NCBI GenBank assembly: GCA_017654935.2
Contig: CM065689.1
Location: forward strand, 61,349,672-61,413,671
Direction: 5' to 3'
Length of the DNA stretch: 64,000 nt
DNA from: Phymorhynchus buccinoides
Lineage: Eukaryota > Mollusca > Gastropoda > Neogastropoda > Raphitomidae
The translations under genes and the position numbers were made by a program. Positions within the stretch are counted from its first letter, which is position 1. Each line of letters opens with the position of its first letter. The notes beneath the pieces were generated by a model. The model made no database searches. It was given only the letters and a program-made list of their open reading frames with translations, and was not told where the DNA came from. Positions 37,208 through 49,015 of the stretch are shown here, piece by piece.

Positions 37208-40200
37208 CTGCACAGACAATGTTAGCGCTCCTTGAAATACTCCACAAAGATCTGCACAGACAATGTTAGCGCTCCTTGAAATACTCCACAAAGATATGTA
37301 CAATGTTAACGCTCCTTGAAATACTCCACAAAGATCTGTACAGACAATGTTAACGCTCCTTGAAATACTCCACAAGATCTGTACAGACAATGTTAACGCT
37401 CCTTGAAATACTCCACAAAGATCTGTACAGACAATGTTAACGCTCCTTGAAATACTCCACAAAGATCTGTACAGACAATGTTAGCGCTCCTTGAAATACT
37501 CCACAAGATCTGTACAGACAATGTTAACGCTCCTTGAAATACTCCACAAGATCTGTACAGACAATGTTAACGCTCCTTGAAATACTCCACAAAGATCTGT
37601 ACAAACAATGTTAACTCTCCTTGAAATACTACACAAAGAACTGTACAGACAATGTTAACTCTCCTTGAAATACTCCACAAAGATCTGCACAGACAATGTT
37701 AGCGCTCCTTGAAATACTCCACAAAGATCTGTACAGACAATGTTAGCGCTCCTTGAAATACTCCACAAAGATCTGTACAGACAATGTTAACTCTCCTTGA
37801 AATACTCCACAAAGATCTGTACAGACAATGTTAACGCTCCTTGAAATACTCCACAAAGATCTGTACAGACAATGTTAACGCTCCTTGAAATACTCCACAA
37901 GATCTGTACAAACAATGTTAACGCTCCTTGAAATACTCCACAAAGATCTGTACAATGTTAACGCTCCTTGAAATACTCCACAAAGATCTGTACAATGTTA
38001 ACGCTCCTTGAAATACTCCACAAAGATCTGTACAGACAATGTTAACGCTCCTTGAAATACTCCACAAGATCTGTACAATGTTAACGCTCCTTGAAATACT
38101 CCACAAAGATCTGTACAGACAATGTTAACTCTCCTTGAAATACTCCACAAAGATCTGTACAATGTTAACTCTCCTTGAAATACTCCACAAAGATCTGTAC
38201 AGACAATGTTAACTCTCCTTGAAATACTCCACAAAGATCTGTACAATGTTAACGCTCCTTGAAATACTCCACAAAGATCTGTACAATGTTAACGCTCCTT
38301 GAAATACTCCACAAAGATCTGTACAGACAATGTTAGCGCTCCTTGAAATACTCCACAAAGATATGTACAATGTTAACTCTCCTTGAAATACTCCACAAAG
38401 ATCTGTACAATGTTAACGCTCCTTGAAATACTCCACAAAGATCTGTACAATGTTAACTCTCCTTGAAATACTCCACAAAGATCTGTACAGACAATGTTAA
38501 CGCTCCTTGAAATACTCCACAAAGATCTGTACAATGTTAACGCTCCTTGAAATACTCCACAAAGATCTGTACAATGTTAACTCTCCTTGAAATACTACAC
38601 AAAGAACTGTACAATGTTAACTCTCCTTGAAATACTCCACAAAGATCTGTACAATGTTAACTCTCCTTGAAATACTCCACAAAGATCTGTACAATGTTAA
38701 CGCTCCTTGAAATACTCCACAAAGATCTGTACAATGTTAACTCTCCTTGAAATACTCCACAAAGATCTGTACAGACAATGTTAACTCTCCTTGAAATACT
38801 CCACAAGATCTGTACAGACAATGTTAACTCTCCTTGAAATACTCCACAAAGATCTGTACAATGTTAACTCTCCTTGAAATACTCCACAAAGATCTGTACA
38901 GACAATGTTAACGCTCCTTGAAATACTCCACAAAGATCTGTACAATGTTAACGCTCCTTGAAATACTCCACAAAGATCTGTACAATGTTAACGCTCCTTG
39001 AAATACTCCACAAAGATCTGTACAGACAATGTTAACTCTCCTTGAAATACTCCACAAAGATCTGTACAGACAATGTTAACTCTCCTTGAAATACTCCACA
39101 AAGATCTGTACAATGTTAACTCTCCTTGAAATACTCCACAAAGATATGTACAATGTTAACTCTCCTTGAAATACTCCACAAAGATCTGTACAGACAATGC
39201 TAACGCTCCTTGAAATACTCCACAAAGATCTGTACAATGTCAACTCTCCTTGAAATACTCCACAAAGATCTGTACAATGTTAACTCTCCTTGAAATACTC
39301 CACAAAGATCTGTACAATGTTAACTCTCCTTGAAATACTCCACAAAGATCTGTACAGACAATGTTAACTCTCCTTGAAATACTCCACAAAGATCTGTACA
39401 ATGTTAACTCTCCTTGAAATACTCCACAAAGATCTGTACAATGTTAACGCTCCTTGAAATACTCCACAAAGATCTGTACAATGTTAACGCTCCTTGAAAT
39501 ACTCCACAAAGATCTGTACAATGTTAACGCTCCTTGAAATACTCCACAAAGATCTGTACAATGCTAACGCTCCTTGAAATACTCCACAAAGATCTGTACA
39601 ATGTTAACACTCCTTGAAATACTCCACAAAGATCTGTACAGACAATGTTAACTCTCATTGAAATACTCCAAAAGATCTGTACAGACAATGTTAACTCTCC
39701 TTGAAATACTCCACAAAGATCTGTACAGACAATGTTAACGCTCCTTGAAATACTCCACAAAGATCTGTACAGACAATGTTAACTCTCCTTGAAATACTCC
39801 ACAAAGATCTGTACAATGTTAACACTCCTTGAAATACTCCACAAAGATCTGTACAATGTTAACTCTCCTTGAAATACTCCACAAGATCTGTACAGACAAT
39901 GTTAACTCTCCTTGAAATACTCCACAAAGATCTGTACAATGTTAACTCTCCTTGAAATACTCCACAAGATCTGTACAGACAATGTTAACTCTCCTTGAAA
40001 TACTCCACAAAGATCTGTACAGACAATGTTAACTCTCCTTGAAATACTCCACAAAGATCTGTAGACAAAGATCTGTAGACAATGTTAACTCTCCTTGAAA
40101 TACTCCACAAAGATCTGTACAATGTTAACTCTCCTTGAAATACTCCACAAAGATCTGTACAATGTTAACTCTCCTTGAAATACTCCACAAAGATATGTAC

Positions 40201-43200
40201 AATGTTAACGCTCCTTGAAATACTCCACAAAGATCTGTACAATGTTAACTCTCCTTGAAATACTCCACAAAGATCTGTACAATGTTAACGCTCCTTGAAA
40301 TACTCCACAAAGATCTGTACAATGTTAACTCTCCTTGAAATACTCCACAAAGATCTGTAGAGACAATGTTAACGCTCCTTGAAATACTCCACAAAGATCT
40401 GTACAATGTTAACGCTCCTTGAAATACTCCACAAAGATCTGTACAATGTTAACGCTCCTTGAAATACTCCACAAAGATCTGTACAGACAATGTTAACTCT
40501 CCTTGAAATACTCCACAAAGATCTGTACAGACAATGTTAACGCTCCTTGAAATACTCCACAAAGATCTGTACAATGTTAACTCTCCTTGAAATACTCCAC
40601 AAAGATCTGTACAATGTTAACTCTTCTTGAAATACTCCACAAAGATCTGTACAGACAATATTAACGCTCCTTGAAATACTCCACAAAGATCTGTACAGAC
40701 AATGTTAACTCTCCTTGAAATACTCCACAAAGATCTCTACAATGTTAACTCTCCTTGAAATACTCCACAAAGATCTGTACAATGTTAACGCTCCTTGAAA
40801 TACTCCACAAAGATCTGCACAGACAATGTTAACGCTCCTTGAAATACTCCACAAAGATCTGTACAATGTTAACTCTCCTTGAAATACTCCACAAAGATCT
40901 GTACAATGTTAACTCTCCTTGAAATACTCCACAAAGATCTGTACAATGTTAACTCTCCTTGAAATACTCCACAAAGATCTGTACAGACAATATTAACGCT
41001 CCTTGAAATACTCCACAAAGATCTGTACAGACAATGTTAACTCTCCTTGAAATACTCCACAAAGATCTGTACAGACAATGTTAACGCTCCTTGAAATACT
41101 CCACAAAGATCTGTACAGACAATGTTAACTCTCCTTGAAATACTCCACAAAGATCTGTACAATGTTAACTCTCCTTGAAATACTCCACAAAGATCTGTAC
41201 AATGTTAACTCTCCTTGAAATACTCCACAAAGATCTGTACAATGTTAACGCTCCTTGAAATACTCCACAAAGATCTGTACAATGTTAACTCTCCTTGAAA
41301 TACTCCACAAAGATCTGTACAGACAATGTTAATGCTCCTTGAAATACTCCACAAAGATCTGTACAATGTTAACTCTCCTTGAAATACTCCACAAAGATCT
41401 GTACAATGTTAACTCTCCTTGAAATACTCCACAAAGATCTGTACAATGTTAACGCTCCTTGAAATACTCCACAAAGATCTGTACAGACAATGTTAACTCT
41501 CCTTGAAATACTCCACAAAGATCTGTACAGACAATGTTAACTCTCCTTGAAATACTCCACAAAGATCTGTACAATGTTAATGCTCCTTGAAATACTCCAC
41601 AAAGATCTGTACAGACAATGTTAACTCTCCTTGAAATACTCCACAAAGATCTGTACAGACAATGTTAACTCTCCTTGAAATACTCCACAAAGATCTGTAC
41701 AGACAATGTGAACGCTCCTTGAAATACTCCACAAAGATCTGTACAATGTTAACTCTCCTTGAAATACTCCACAAAGATCTGTACAATGTTAACTCTCCTT
41801 GAAATACTCCACAAAGATCTGTACAATGTTAACTCTCCTTGAAATACTCCACAAAGATCTGTACAATGTTAACGCTCCTTGAAATACTCCACAAAGATCT
41901 GTACAGACAATGTTAACTCTCCTTGAAATACTCCACAAAGATCTGTACAGACAATGTTAACGCTCCTTGAAATACTCCACAAAGATCTGTACAATGTTAA
42001 CTCTCCTTGAAATACTCCACAAAGATCTGTACAAGGTTAACTCTTCTTGAAATACTCCACAAAGATCTGTACAGACAATGTTAACGCTCCTTGAAATACT
42101 CCACAAAGATCTGTACAGACAATGTTAACTCTCCTTGAAATACTCCACAAAGATCTCTACAATGTTAACTCTCCTTGAAATACTCCACAAAGATCTGTAC
42201 AATGTTAACGCTCCTTGAAATACTCCACAAAGATCTGCACAGACAATGTTAACGCTCCTTGAAATACTCCACAAAGATCTGTACAATGTTAACTCTCCTT
42301 GAAATACTCCACAAAGATCTGTACAATGTTAACTCTCCTTGAAATACTCCACAAAGATCTGTACAATGTTAACTCTCCTTGAAATACTCCACAAAGATCG
42401 GTACAGACAATATTAACGCTCCTTGAAATACTCCACAAAGATCTGTACAGACAATGTTAACTCTCCTTGAAATACTCCACAAAGATCTGTACAGACAATG
42501 TTAACGCTCCTTGAAATACTCCACAAAGATCTGTACAGACAATGTTAACTCTCCTTGAAATACTCCACAAAGATCTGTACAATGTTAACTCTCCTTGAAA
42601 TACTCCACAAAGATCTGTACAATGTTAACTCTCCTTGAAATACTCCACAAAGATCTGTACAATGTTAACTCTCCTTGAAATACTCCACAAAGATCTGTAC
42701 AATGTTAACTCTCCTTGAAATACTCCACAAGATCTGTACAGACAATGTTAATGCTCCTTGAAATACTCCACAAAGATCTGTACAATGTTAACGCTCCTTG
42801 AAATACTCCACAAAGATCTGTACAATGTTAACTCTCCTTGAAATACTCCACAAAGATCTGTACAATGTTAACTCTCCTTGAAATACTCCACAAAGATCTG
42901 TACAATGTTAACGCTCCTTGAAATACTCCACAAAGATCTGTACAGACAATGTTAACTCTCCTTGAAATACTCCACAAAGATCTGTACAGACAATGTTAAC
43001 TCTCCTTGAAATACTCCACAAAGATCTGTACAATGTTAACTCTCCTTGAAATACTCCACAAAGATCTGTACAGACAATGTTAACTCTCCTTGAAATACTC
43101 CACAAAGATCTGTACAGACAATGTTAACTCTCCTTGAAATACTCCACAAAGATCTGTACAATGTTAACTCTCCTTGAAATACTCCACAAAGATCTGTACA

Positions 43201-46200
43201 ATGTTAACTCTCCTTGAAATACTCCACAAAGATCTGTACAATGTTAACGCTCCTTGAAATACTCCACAAAGATCTGTACAGACAATGTTAACTCTCCTTG
43301 AAATATTCCACAAGATCTGTACAGACAATGTTAACGCTCCTTGAAATACTCCACAAAGATCTGTACAATGTTAACTCTCCTTGAAATACTCCACAAAGAT
43401 CTGTACAATGTTAACTCTCCTTGAAATACTCCACAAAGATCTGTACAGACAATATTAACGCTCCTTGAAATACTCCACAAAGATCTGTACAGACAATGTT
43501 AACTCTCCTTGAAATACTCCACAAAGATCTCTACAATGTTAACTCTCCTTGAAATACTCCACAAAGATCTGTACAATGTTAACGCTCCTTGAAATACTCC
43601 AAAAAGATCTGCACAGACAATGTTCACGCTCCTTGAAATACTCCACAAAGATCTGTACAATGTTAACTCTCCTTGAAATACTCCACAAAGATCGGTACAG
43701 ACAATGTTAACGCTCCTTGAAATACTCCACAAAGATCTGTACAGACAATGTTAACTCTCCTTGAAATACTCCACAAAGATCTGTACAATGTTAACTCTCC
43801 TTGAAATACTCCACAAAGATCTGTACAATGTTAACTCTCCTTGAAATACTCCACAAAGATCTGTACAATGTTAACGCTCCTTGAAATACTCCACAAAGAT
43901 CTGTACAATGTTAACGCTCCTTGAAATACTCCACAAAGATCTGTACAGACAATGTTAACTCTCCTTGAAATACTCCACAAAGATCTGTACAGACAATGTT
44001 AACTCTCCTTGAAATACTCCACAAAGATCTGTACAATGTTAACGCTCCTTGAAATACTCCACAAAGATCTGTACAGACAATGTTAACTCTCCTTGAAATA
44101 CTCCACAAAGATCTGTACAGACAATGTTAACTCTCCTTGAAATACTCCACAAAGATCTGTACAGACAATGTTAACGCTCCTTGAAATACTCCACAAAGAT
44201 CTGTACAATGTTAACTCTCCTTGAAATACTCCACAAAGATCTGTACAATGTTAACTCTCCTTGAAATACTCCACAAAGATCTGTACAATGTTAACGCTCC
44301 TTGAAATACTCCACAAAGATCTGTACAGACAATGTTAACTCTCCTTGAAATATTCCACAAGATCTGTACAGACAATGTTAACGCTCCTTGAAATACTCCA
44401 CAAAGATCTGTACAATGTTAACTCTCCTTGAAATACTCCACAAAGATCTGTACAATGTTAACTCTCCTTGAAATACTCCACAAAGATCTGTACAATGTTA
44501 ACGCTCCTTGAAATACTCCACAAAGATCTGTACAAGGTTAACTCTCCTTGAAATACTCCACAAAGACTGATCTGCACCAGTGTGTGAGAAAGCCAGACTG
44601 ATGATGATCAGACAGCAGTGATCTCCCCGCACCAGTGTGTGAAGAAAGGCAGACTGATGATGATCAGACAGCACTGATCTCCCCGCACCAGTGTGTGAAG
44701 AAAGGCAGACTGATGATGATCAGACAGCACTGATCTCCCCGCACCAGTGTGTGAAGAAAGGCAGACTGATGATGATCAGACAGCAGTGATCTCCCCGCAC
44801 CAGTGTGTGAAGAAAGGCAGACTGATGATGATCAGACAGCACTGATCTCCCCGCACCAGTGTGTGAAGAAAGGCAGACTGATGATGATCAGACAGCACTG
44901 ATCTCCCCGCACCAGTGTGTGAAGAAAGGCAGACTGATGATGATCAGACAGCAGTGATCTCCCCGCACCAGTGTGTGAAGAAAGGCAGACTGATGATGAT
45001 CAGACAGCAGTGATCTCCCCGCACCAGTGTGTGAAGAAAGGCAGACTGATGATGATCAGACAGCACTGATCTCCCCGCACCAGTGTGTGAAGAAAGGCAG
45101 ACTGATGATGATCAGACAGCACTGATCTCCCCGCACCAGTGTGTGAAGAAAGGCAGACTGATGATGATCAGACAGCACTGATCTCCCCGCACCAGTGTGT
45201 GAAGAAAGGCAGACTGATGATGATCAGACAGCACTGATCTCCCCGCACCAGTGTGTGAAGAAAGGCAGACTGATGATGATCAGACAGCAGTGATCTCCCC
45301 GCACCAGTGTGTGAAGAAAGGCAGACTGATGATGATCAGACAGCACTGATCTCCCTGCACCAGTGTGTGAAGAAAGGCAGACTGATGATGATCAGACAGC
45401 AGTGATCTCCCCGCACCAGTGTGTGAAGAAAGGCAGACTGTGCAGGTCGGGGTTAGTCCCCGGGGACAGCTCTTGCTTGGATACTAAAAAAAAATGGTAT
45501 ATGGTCTGCTTTATAAAAACAAATGTTTTTTAAATAGTTATTGGCCCAGTCTCCTGCCTTTTTTGAAAAAAATCTTCCAAATAATGACCAGTGAAAATTG
45601 AAAACCGGACACATACGTACCTTAACCATTATGGCCATATGACCTGGGAACGCAGAAGAAGAAGTACTTGATGTGCATGAAGGCGATGTTATGATAATAT
45701 TGACATACATTAATAATAAATGTCTACCTGCACCAGCTTGTGAAGGAAGGCAAAGACAATGGCCACGTTGGCGTTCTTCCTGGAGGTGGCCACTAGGTAC
45801 AGGTTGTTGTACTTGATGTACATGAAGGTGGCGTTGCCGTGGGAGATGATGGGGGTCGCGTTGTTCTCGTCCTCCCCCTCCATCACCAATGGCATGAACT
45901 TGTCGATCACCGACATGTCAATGTCGCCGCGGTAGTTCCGGCATATCAACACCTGGGTGAACAACAGTCAACATAATACAGATTTATATGACGTTACATT
46001 TTGATGCATAAATGTGCTGAGGTCGGTTGGTCCAATTGTTGACCTTACTTTTACTGTTTGCTTGCTGTCAACAGGTGAATGACGGGTGGCTGGTTGCTTT
46101 ACTGAAGACATGAAGATGCAGGTTAGACAACAGACCTATATAGATGCACTTCTCAATCAACATTTTTTTAAAGGACGTTTGCATGTTTAAATATAAAAAA

Positions 46201-46439
46201 TTTAAAAAAAACAAAAAAACGCAACAATAAAATACTGTCTAAAGACTTAAAAAAGACACAGCATACAGAACTAAGCAAATGCATACATGAATGATGTCTG
46301 AATCAAGCCACTAAATTAAGAAATGTCTTGTAAATATCCAGAGAATGCTCAGTTCACCTTTCCTTTCACATCCAGGATGTAGACTGCAGAGGCAGACATG
46401 GCAGTGCTGCTCCTTCCTCTCCTCTCCCACACCTGACAC
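37077..46439 (-). CDS. AP1M1: AP-1 complex subunit mu-1, 5' part of the gene (three coding exons)
   Basis: Clathrin adaptor AP-1 medium chain, which recognises tyrosine-based sorting signals on cargo at the trans-Golgi network and endosomes. The joined exons give about 132 residues starting MSASAVYILDVKGK, through LICRNYRGDIDMS and NNLYLVATSRKNANVAIVF, to FVEYFKELEEESIRDN and GYPQTTDSKILQ. This matches the N-terminal longin-like domain of metazoan mu-1, which is about 423 residues in full; mu-2 differs clearly here. All introns have GT-AG ends and phases fit (0, 0, then 2). The cargo-binding C-terminal domain is not in view; exon 4 must lie in the N gap or left of the window, making intron 3 possibly over 36 kb. 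An upstream 5' UTR exon is implied by an acceptor before the ATG exon. Intron 2 (about 8.5 kb) is nearly all tandem repeat. Confidence 0.93.
37208..44565 (-). repeat. 40/44-bp array of exon 3 acceptor plus exon start, about 175 copies
   Basis: On the minus strand each unit reads GTTAACATTGTCTGTACAG then ATCTTTGTGGAGTATTTCAA and GGAG: intron 3' end, AG acceptor, and the first 24 bases of AP-1 mu exon 3. Long units are 44 bp. Short units (40 bp) lack four bases (TCTG) of the polypyrimidine part. Units nearest the true exon share its private features (GCGCT instead of ACGCT, GTGCAG instead of GTACAG), for example at 37210-37290. Minor unit types include CTCTCC for CGCTCC. Short peptides ending IFVEYFKER in translated frames come from this. 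Confidence 0.95.
44566..45440 (-). repeat. 56-bp array resembling the exon 2/donor edge, about 15 copies
   Basis: Units contain GATCTCCCCGCACCAGTGTG and TGAAGAAAGGCAGACTGATG. The plus-strand segment CTCCCCGCACCAGTGTGTGA matches CTACCTGCACCAGCTTGTGA at the exon 2 3' end (45725-45744); over 29 aligned positions 24 agree. One unit near 45353 has CCTGCACC like the exon. The array lies inside intron 2, between the 40/44-bp array and exon 2. Confidence 0.8.
45441..45727 (-). other. Unique 5' part of intron 2
   Basis: Ordinary AT-rich intron sequence between exon 2 and the 56-bp array. A short frame in it has no recognised domain. Confidence 0.6.
45728..45952 (-). CDS. AP1M1: AP-1 mu coding exon 2
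   Basis: 225 bases, exactly 75 codons, acceptor TTGTTCACCCAG and donor GTAGACA. Encodes VLICRNYRGDIDMS through EDENNATPIISHGNATFMY, YNNLYLVATSRKNANVA and FAFLHKLVQ, colinear with vertebrate mu-1 residues about 15-89. Intron 1 (45953-46357, 405 bp) is ordinary unique sequence, the only intron here without an array. Confidence 0.93.
46358..46439 (-). CDS. AP1M1: AP-1 mu exon with start codon (CDS 46358-46399, 5' UTR 46400-46439)
   Basis: ATG at 46399-46397 in a GCACTGCCATGT context opens MSASAVYILDVKGK (42 bases), ending at donor GTGAAC (46357 down). Immediately upstream are 40 bases of UTR and a strong acceptor, the pyrimidine-rich TTGTTGTTCTTCCTGTTGCAG-type tract with its AG at 46440-46441. 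The exon therefore starts with GTGTCAGG at 46439. The acceptor and UTR bases are the template unit of the 70-bp array upstream. Confidence 0.88.
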
Positions 46440-48712
46440 CTGCAACAGGAAGAACAACAAGTGAAAACTGACAGTGCTGCTCCTTCCCCTCTCACACCTG
46501 ACACCTGCAACAGGAAGAACAACAAGTGAAAACTGACAGTGCTGCTCCTTCCTCTCCTCTCCCACACCTGACACCTGCAACAGGAAGAACAACAAGTGAA
46601 AACTGACAGTGCTGCTCCTTCCCCTCTCACACCTGACACCTGCAACAGGAAGAACAACAAGTGAAAACTGACAGTGCTGCTCCTTCCTCTCCTCTCCCAC
46701 ACCTGACACCTGCAACAGGAAGAACAACAAGTGAAAACTGACAGTGCTGCTCCTTCCTCTCCCCTCCCACACCTGACACCTGCAACAGGAAGAACAACAA
46801 GTGAAAACTGACAGTGCTGCTCCTTCCTCTCCTCTCCCACACCTGACACCTGCAACAGGAAGAACAACAAGTGAAAACTGACAGTGCTGCTCCTTCCTCT
46901 CCTCTCCCACACCTGACACCTGCAACAGGAAGAACAACAAGTGAAAACTGACAGTGCTGCTCCTTCCCCTCTCACACCTGACACCTGCAACAGGAAGAAC
47001 AACAAGTGAAAACTGACAGTGCTGCTCCTTCCCCTCTCACACCTCCCACCTGCAACAGGAAGAACAACAAGTGAAAACTGACAGTGCTGCTCCTTCCTCT
47101 CCCACACCTCACACCTGCAACAGGAAGAACAACAAGTGAAAACTGACAGTGCTGCTCCTTCCTCTCCTCTCCCACACCTCCCACCTGCAACAGGAAGAAC
47201 AACAAGTGAAAACTGACAGTGCTGCTCCTTCCTCTCCCACACCTCACACCTGCAACAGGAAGAACAACAAGTGAAAACTGACAGTGCTGCTCCTTCCTCT
47301 CCTCTCCCACACCTCACACCTGCAACAGGAAGAACAACAAGTGAAAACTGACAGTGCTGCTCCTTCCTCTCCTCTCCCACACCTCACACCTGCAACAGGA
47401 AGAACAACAAGTGAAAACTGACAGTGCTGCTCCTTCCTCTCCCCTCCCACACCTCACACCTGCAACAGGAAGAACAACAAGTGAAAACTGACAGTGCTGC
47501 TCCTTCCCCTCCCACACCTGACACCTGCAACAGGAAGAACAACAAGTGAAAACTGACAGTGCTGCTCCTTCCCCTCTCACACCTGACACCTGCAACAGGA
47601 AGAACAACAAGTGAAAACTGACAGTGCTGCTCCTTCCTCTCCCCTCCCACACCTCCCACCTGCAACAGGAAGAACAACAAGTGAAAACTGACAGTGCTGC
47701 TCCTTCCTCTCCCCTCCCACACCTCCCACCTGCAACAGGAAGAACAACAAGTGAAAACTGACAGTGCTGCTCCTTCCTCTCCCCTCCCACACCTCACACC
47801 TGCAACAGGAAGAACAACAAGTGAAAACTGACAGTGCTGCTCCTTCCTCTCCCCTCCCACACCTCACACCTGCAACAGGAAGAACAACAAGTGAAAACTG
47901 ACAGTGCTGCTCCTTCCTCTCCCCTCCCACACCTGACACCTGCAACAGGAAGAACAACAAGTGAAAACTGACAGTGCTGCTCCTTCCTCTCCCCTCTCAC
48001 ACCTCCCACCTGCAACAGGAAGAACAACAAGTGAAAACTGACAGTGCTGCTCCTTCCTCTCCCCTCCCACACCTCCCACCTGCAACAGGAAGAACAACAA
48101 GTGAAAACTGACAGTGCTGCTCCTTCCTCTCCCACACCTCACACCTGCAACAGGAAGAACAACAAGTGAAAACTGACAGTGCTGCTCCTTCCTCTCCTCT
48201 CCCACACCTCACACCTGCAACAGGAAGAACAACAAGTGAAAACTGACAGTGCTGCTCCTTCCTCTCCCCTCTCACACCTCCCACCTGCAACAGGAAGAAC
48301 AACAAGTGAAAACTGACAGTGCTGCTCCTTCCTCTCCCCTCTCACACCTCCCACCTGCAACAGGAAGAACAACAAGTGAAAACTGACAGTGCTGCTCCTT
48401 CCTCTCCCCTCTCACACCTCCCACCTGCAACAGGAAGAACAACAAGTGAAAACTGACAGTGCTGCTCCTTCCTCTCCTCTCCCACACCTCACACCTGCAA
48501 CAGGAAGAACAACAAGTGAAAACTGACAGTGCTGCTCCTTCCTCTCCCACACCTCACACCTGCAACAGGAAGAACAACAAGTGAAAACTGACAGTGCTGC
48601 TCCTTCCTCTCCCACACCTCACACCTGCAACAGGAAGAACAACAAGTGAAAACTGACAGTGCTGCTCCTTCCTCTCCCCTCCCACACCTCCCACCTGCAA
48701 CACGTAGAAAAA
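46440..48712 (-). repeat. 70-bp array of the AP-1 mu ATG-exon acceptor and 5' UTR start, about 33 copies
   Basis: On the minus strand each unit contains CACTTGTTGTTCTTCCTGTT, GCAG, then a UTR-like GTGTCAGGTGTGGGAGAGG and GAAGGAGCAGCACTG. The bases flanking the real ATG exon are the same sequence. Variants affect TGTCAGG/TGTGAGG/TGGGAGG and the number of GGAGA repeats, so units are 60-70 bp. The unit furthest from the exon (about 48690-48722) is strongly diverged. Overlapping minus-strand frames of 60-343 codons are artefacts. Confidence 0.95.
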
Positions 48713-48722
48713 ACAAAAAGTG

Positions 48723-49015
48723 AAAAATGCCCAGCACTCTGTTTGCCTTTGATGTTACGCTCTCTATAATGTCTATAATGACATAGTGCATCCAAGCTCA
48801 AGTCTTTCTGGATTATTATGATTGAAATTGCAATTATTATTTTCCTTTCGCATGCAAATGCAACCTAACTAAAGAAATAAATATTTGGATGGGACATTTT
48901 ATAAGCCGCGAGGCTTAGCAGAAGCCAGTGCCTTTACTACTACTACTACTACTATTACTACTACTACTACTACTACATGTTGATGTCCAGGTATTTGACA
49001 GATAATACTGTGTCC
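48723..49015. other. Unique sequence with a (TAC)n microsatellite
   Basis: AT-rich sequence. A (TAC)n run lies at about 48936-48976. It would lie in the 5' UTR intron or upstream region of the AP-1 mu gene. Confidence 0.6.

Noticed and set aside
37073..44108. Short repeated peptides containing IFVEYFKE as separate genes
   Set aside because: They are copies of the first 24 bases of AP-1 mu exon 3 within the intron array, each followed by stops or frame changes.
46311..48801. Overlapping minus-strand frames with SLVVLPVAG-type repeats
   Set aside because: They result from the 70-bp acceptor/UTR array; only MSASAVYILDVKGK at its end is real coding sequence.
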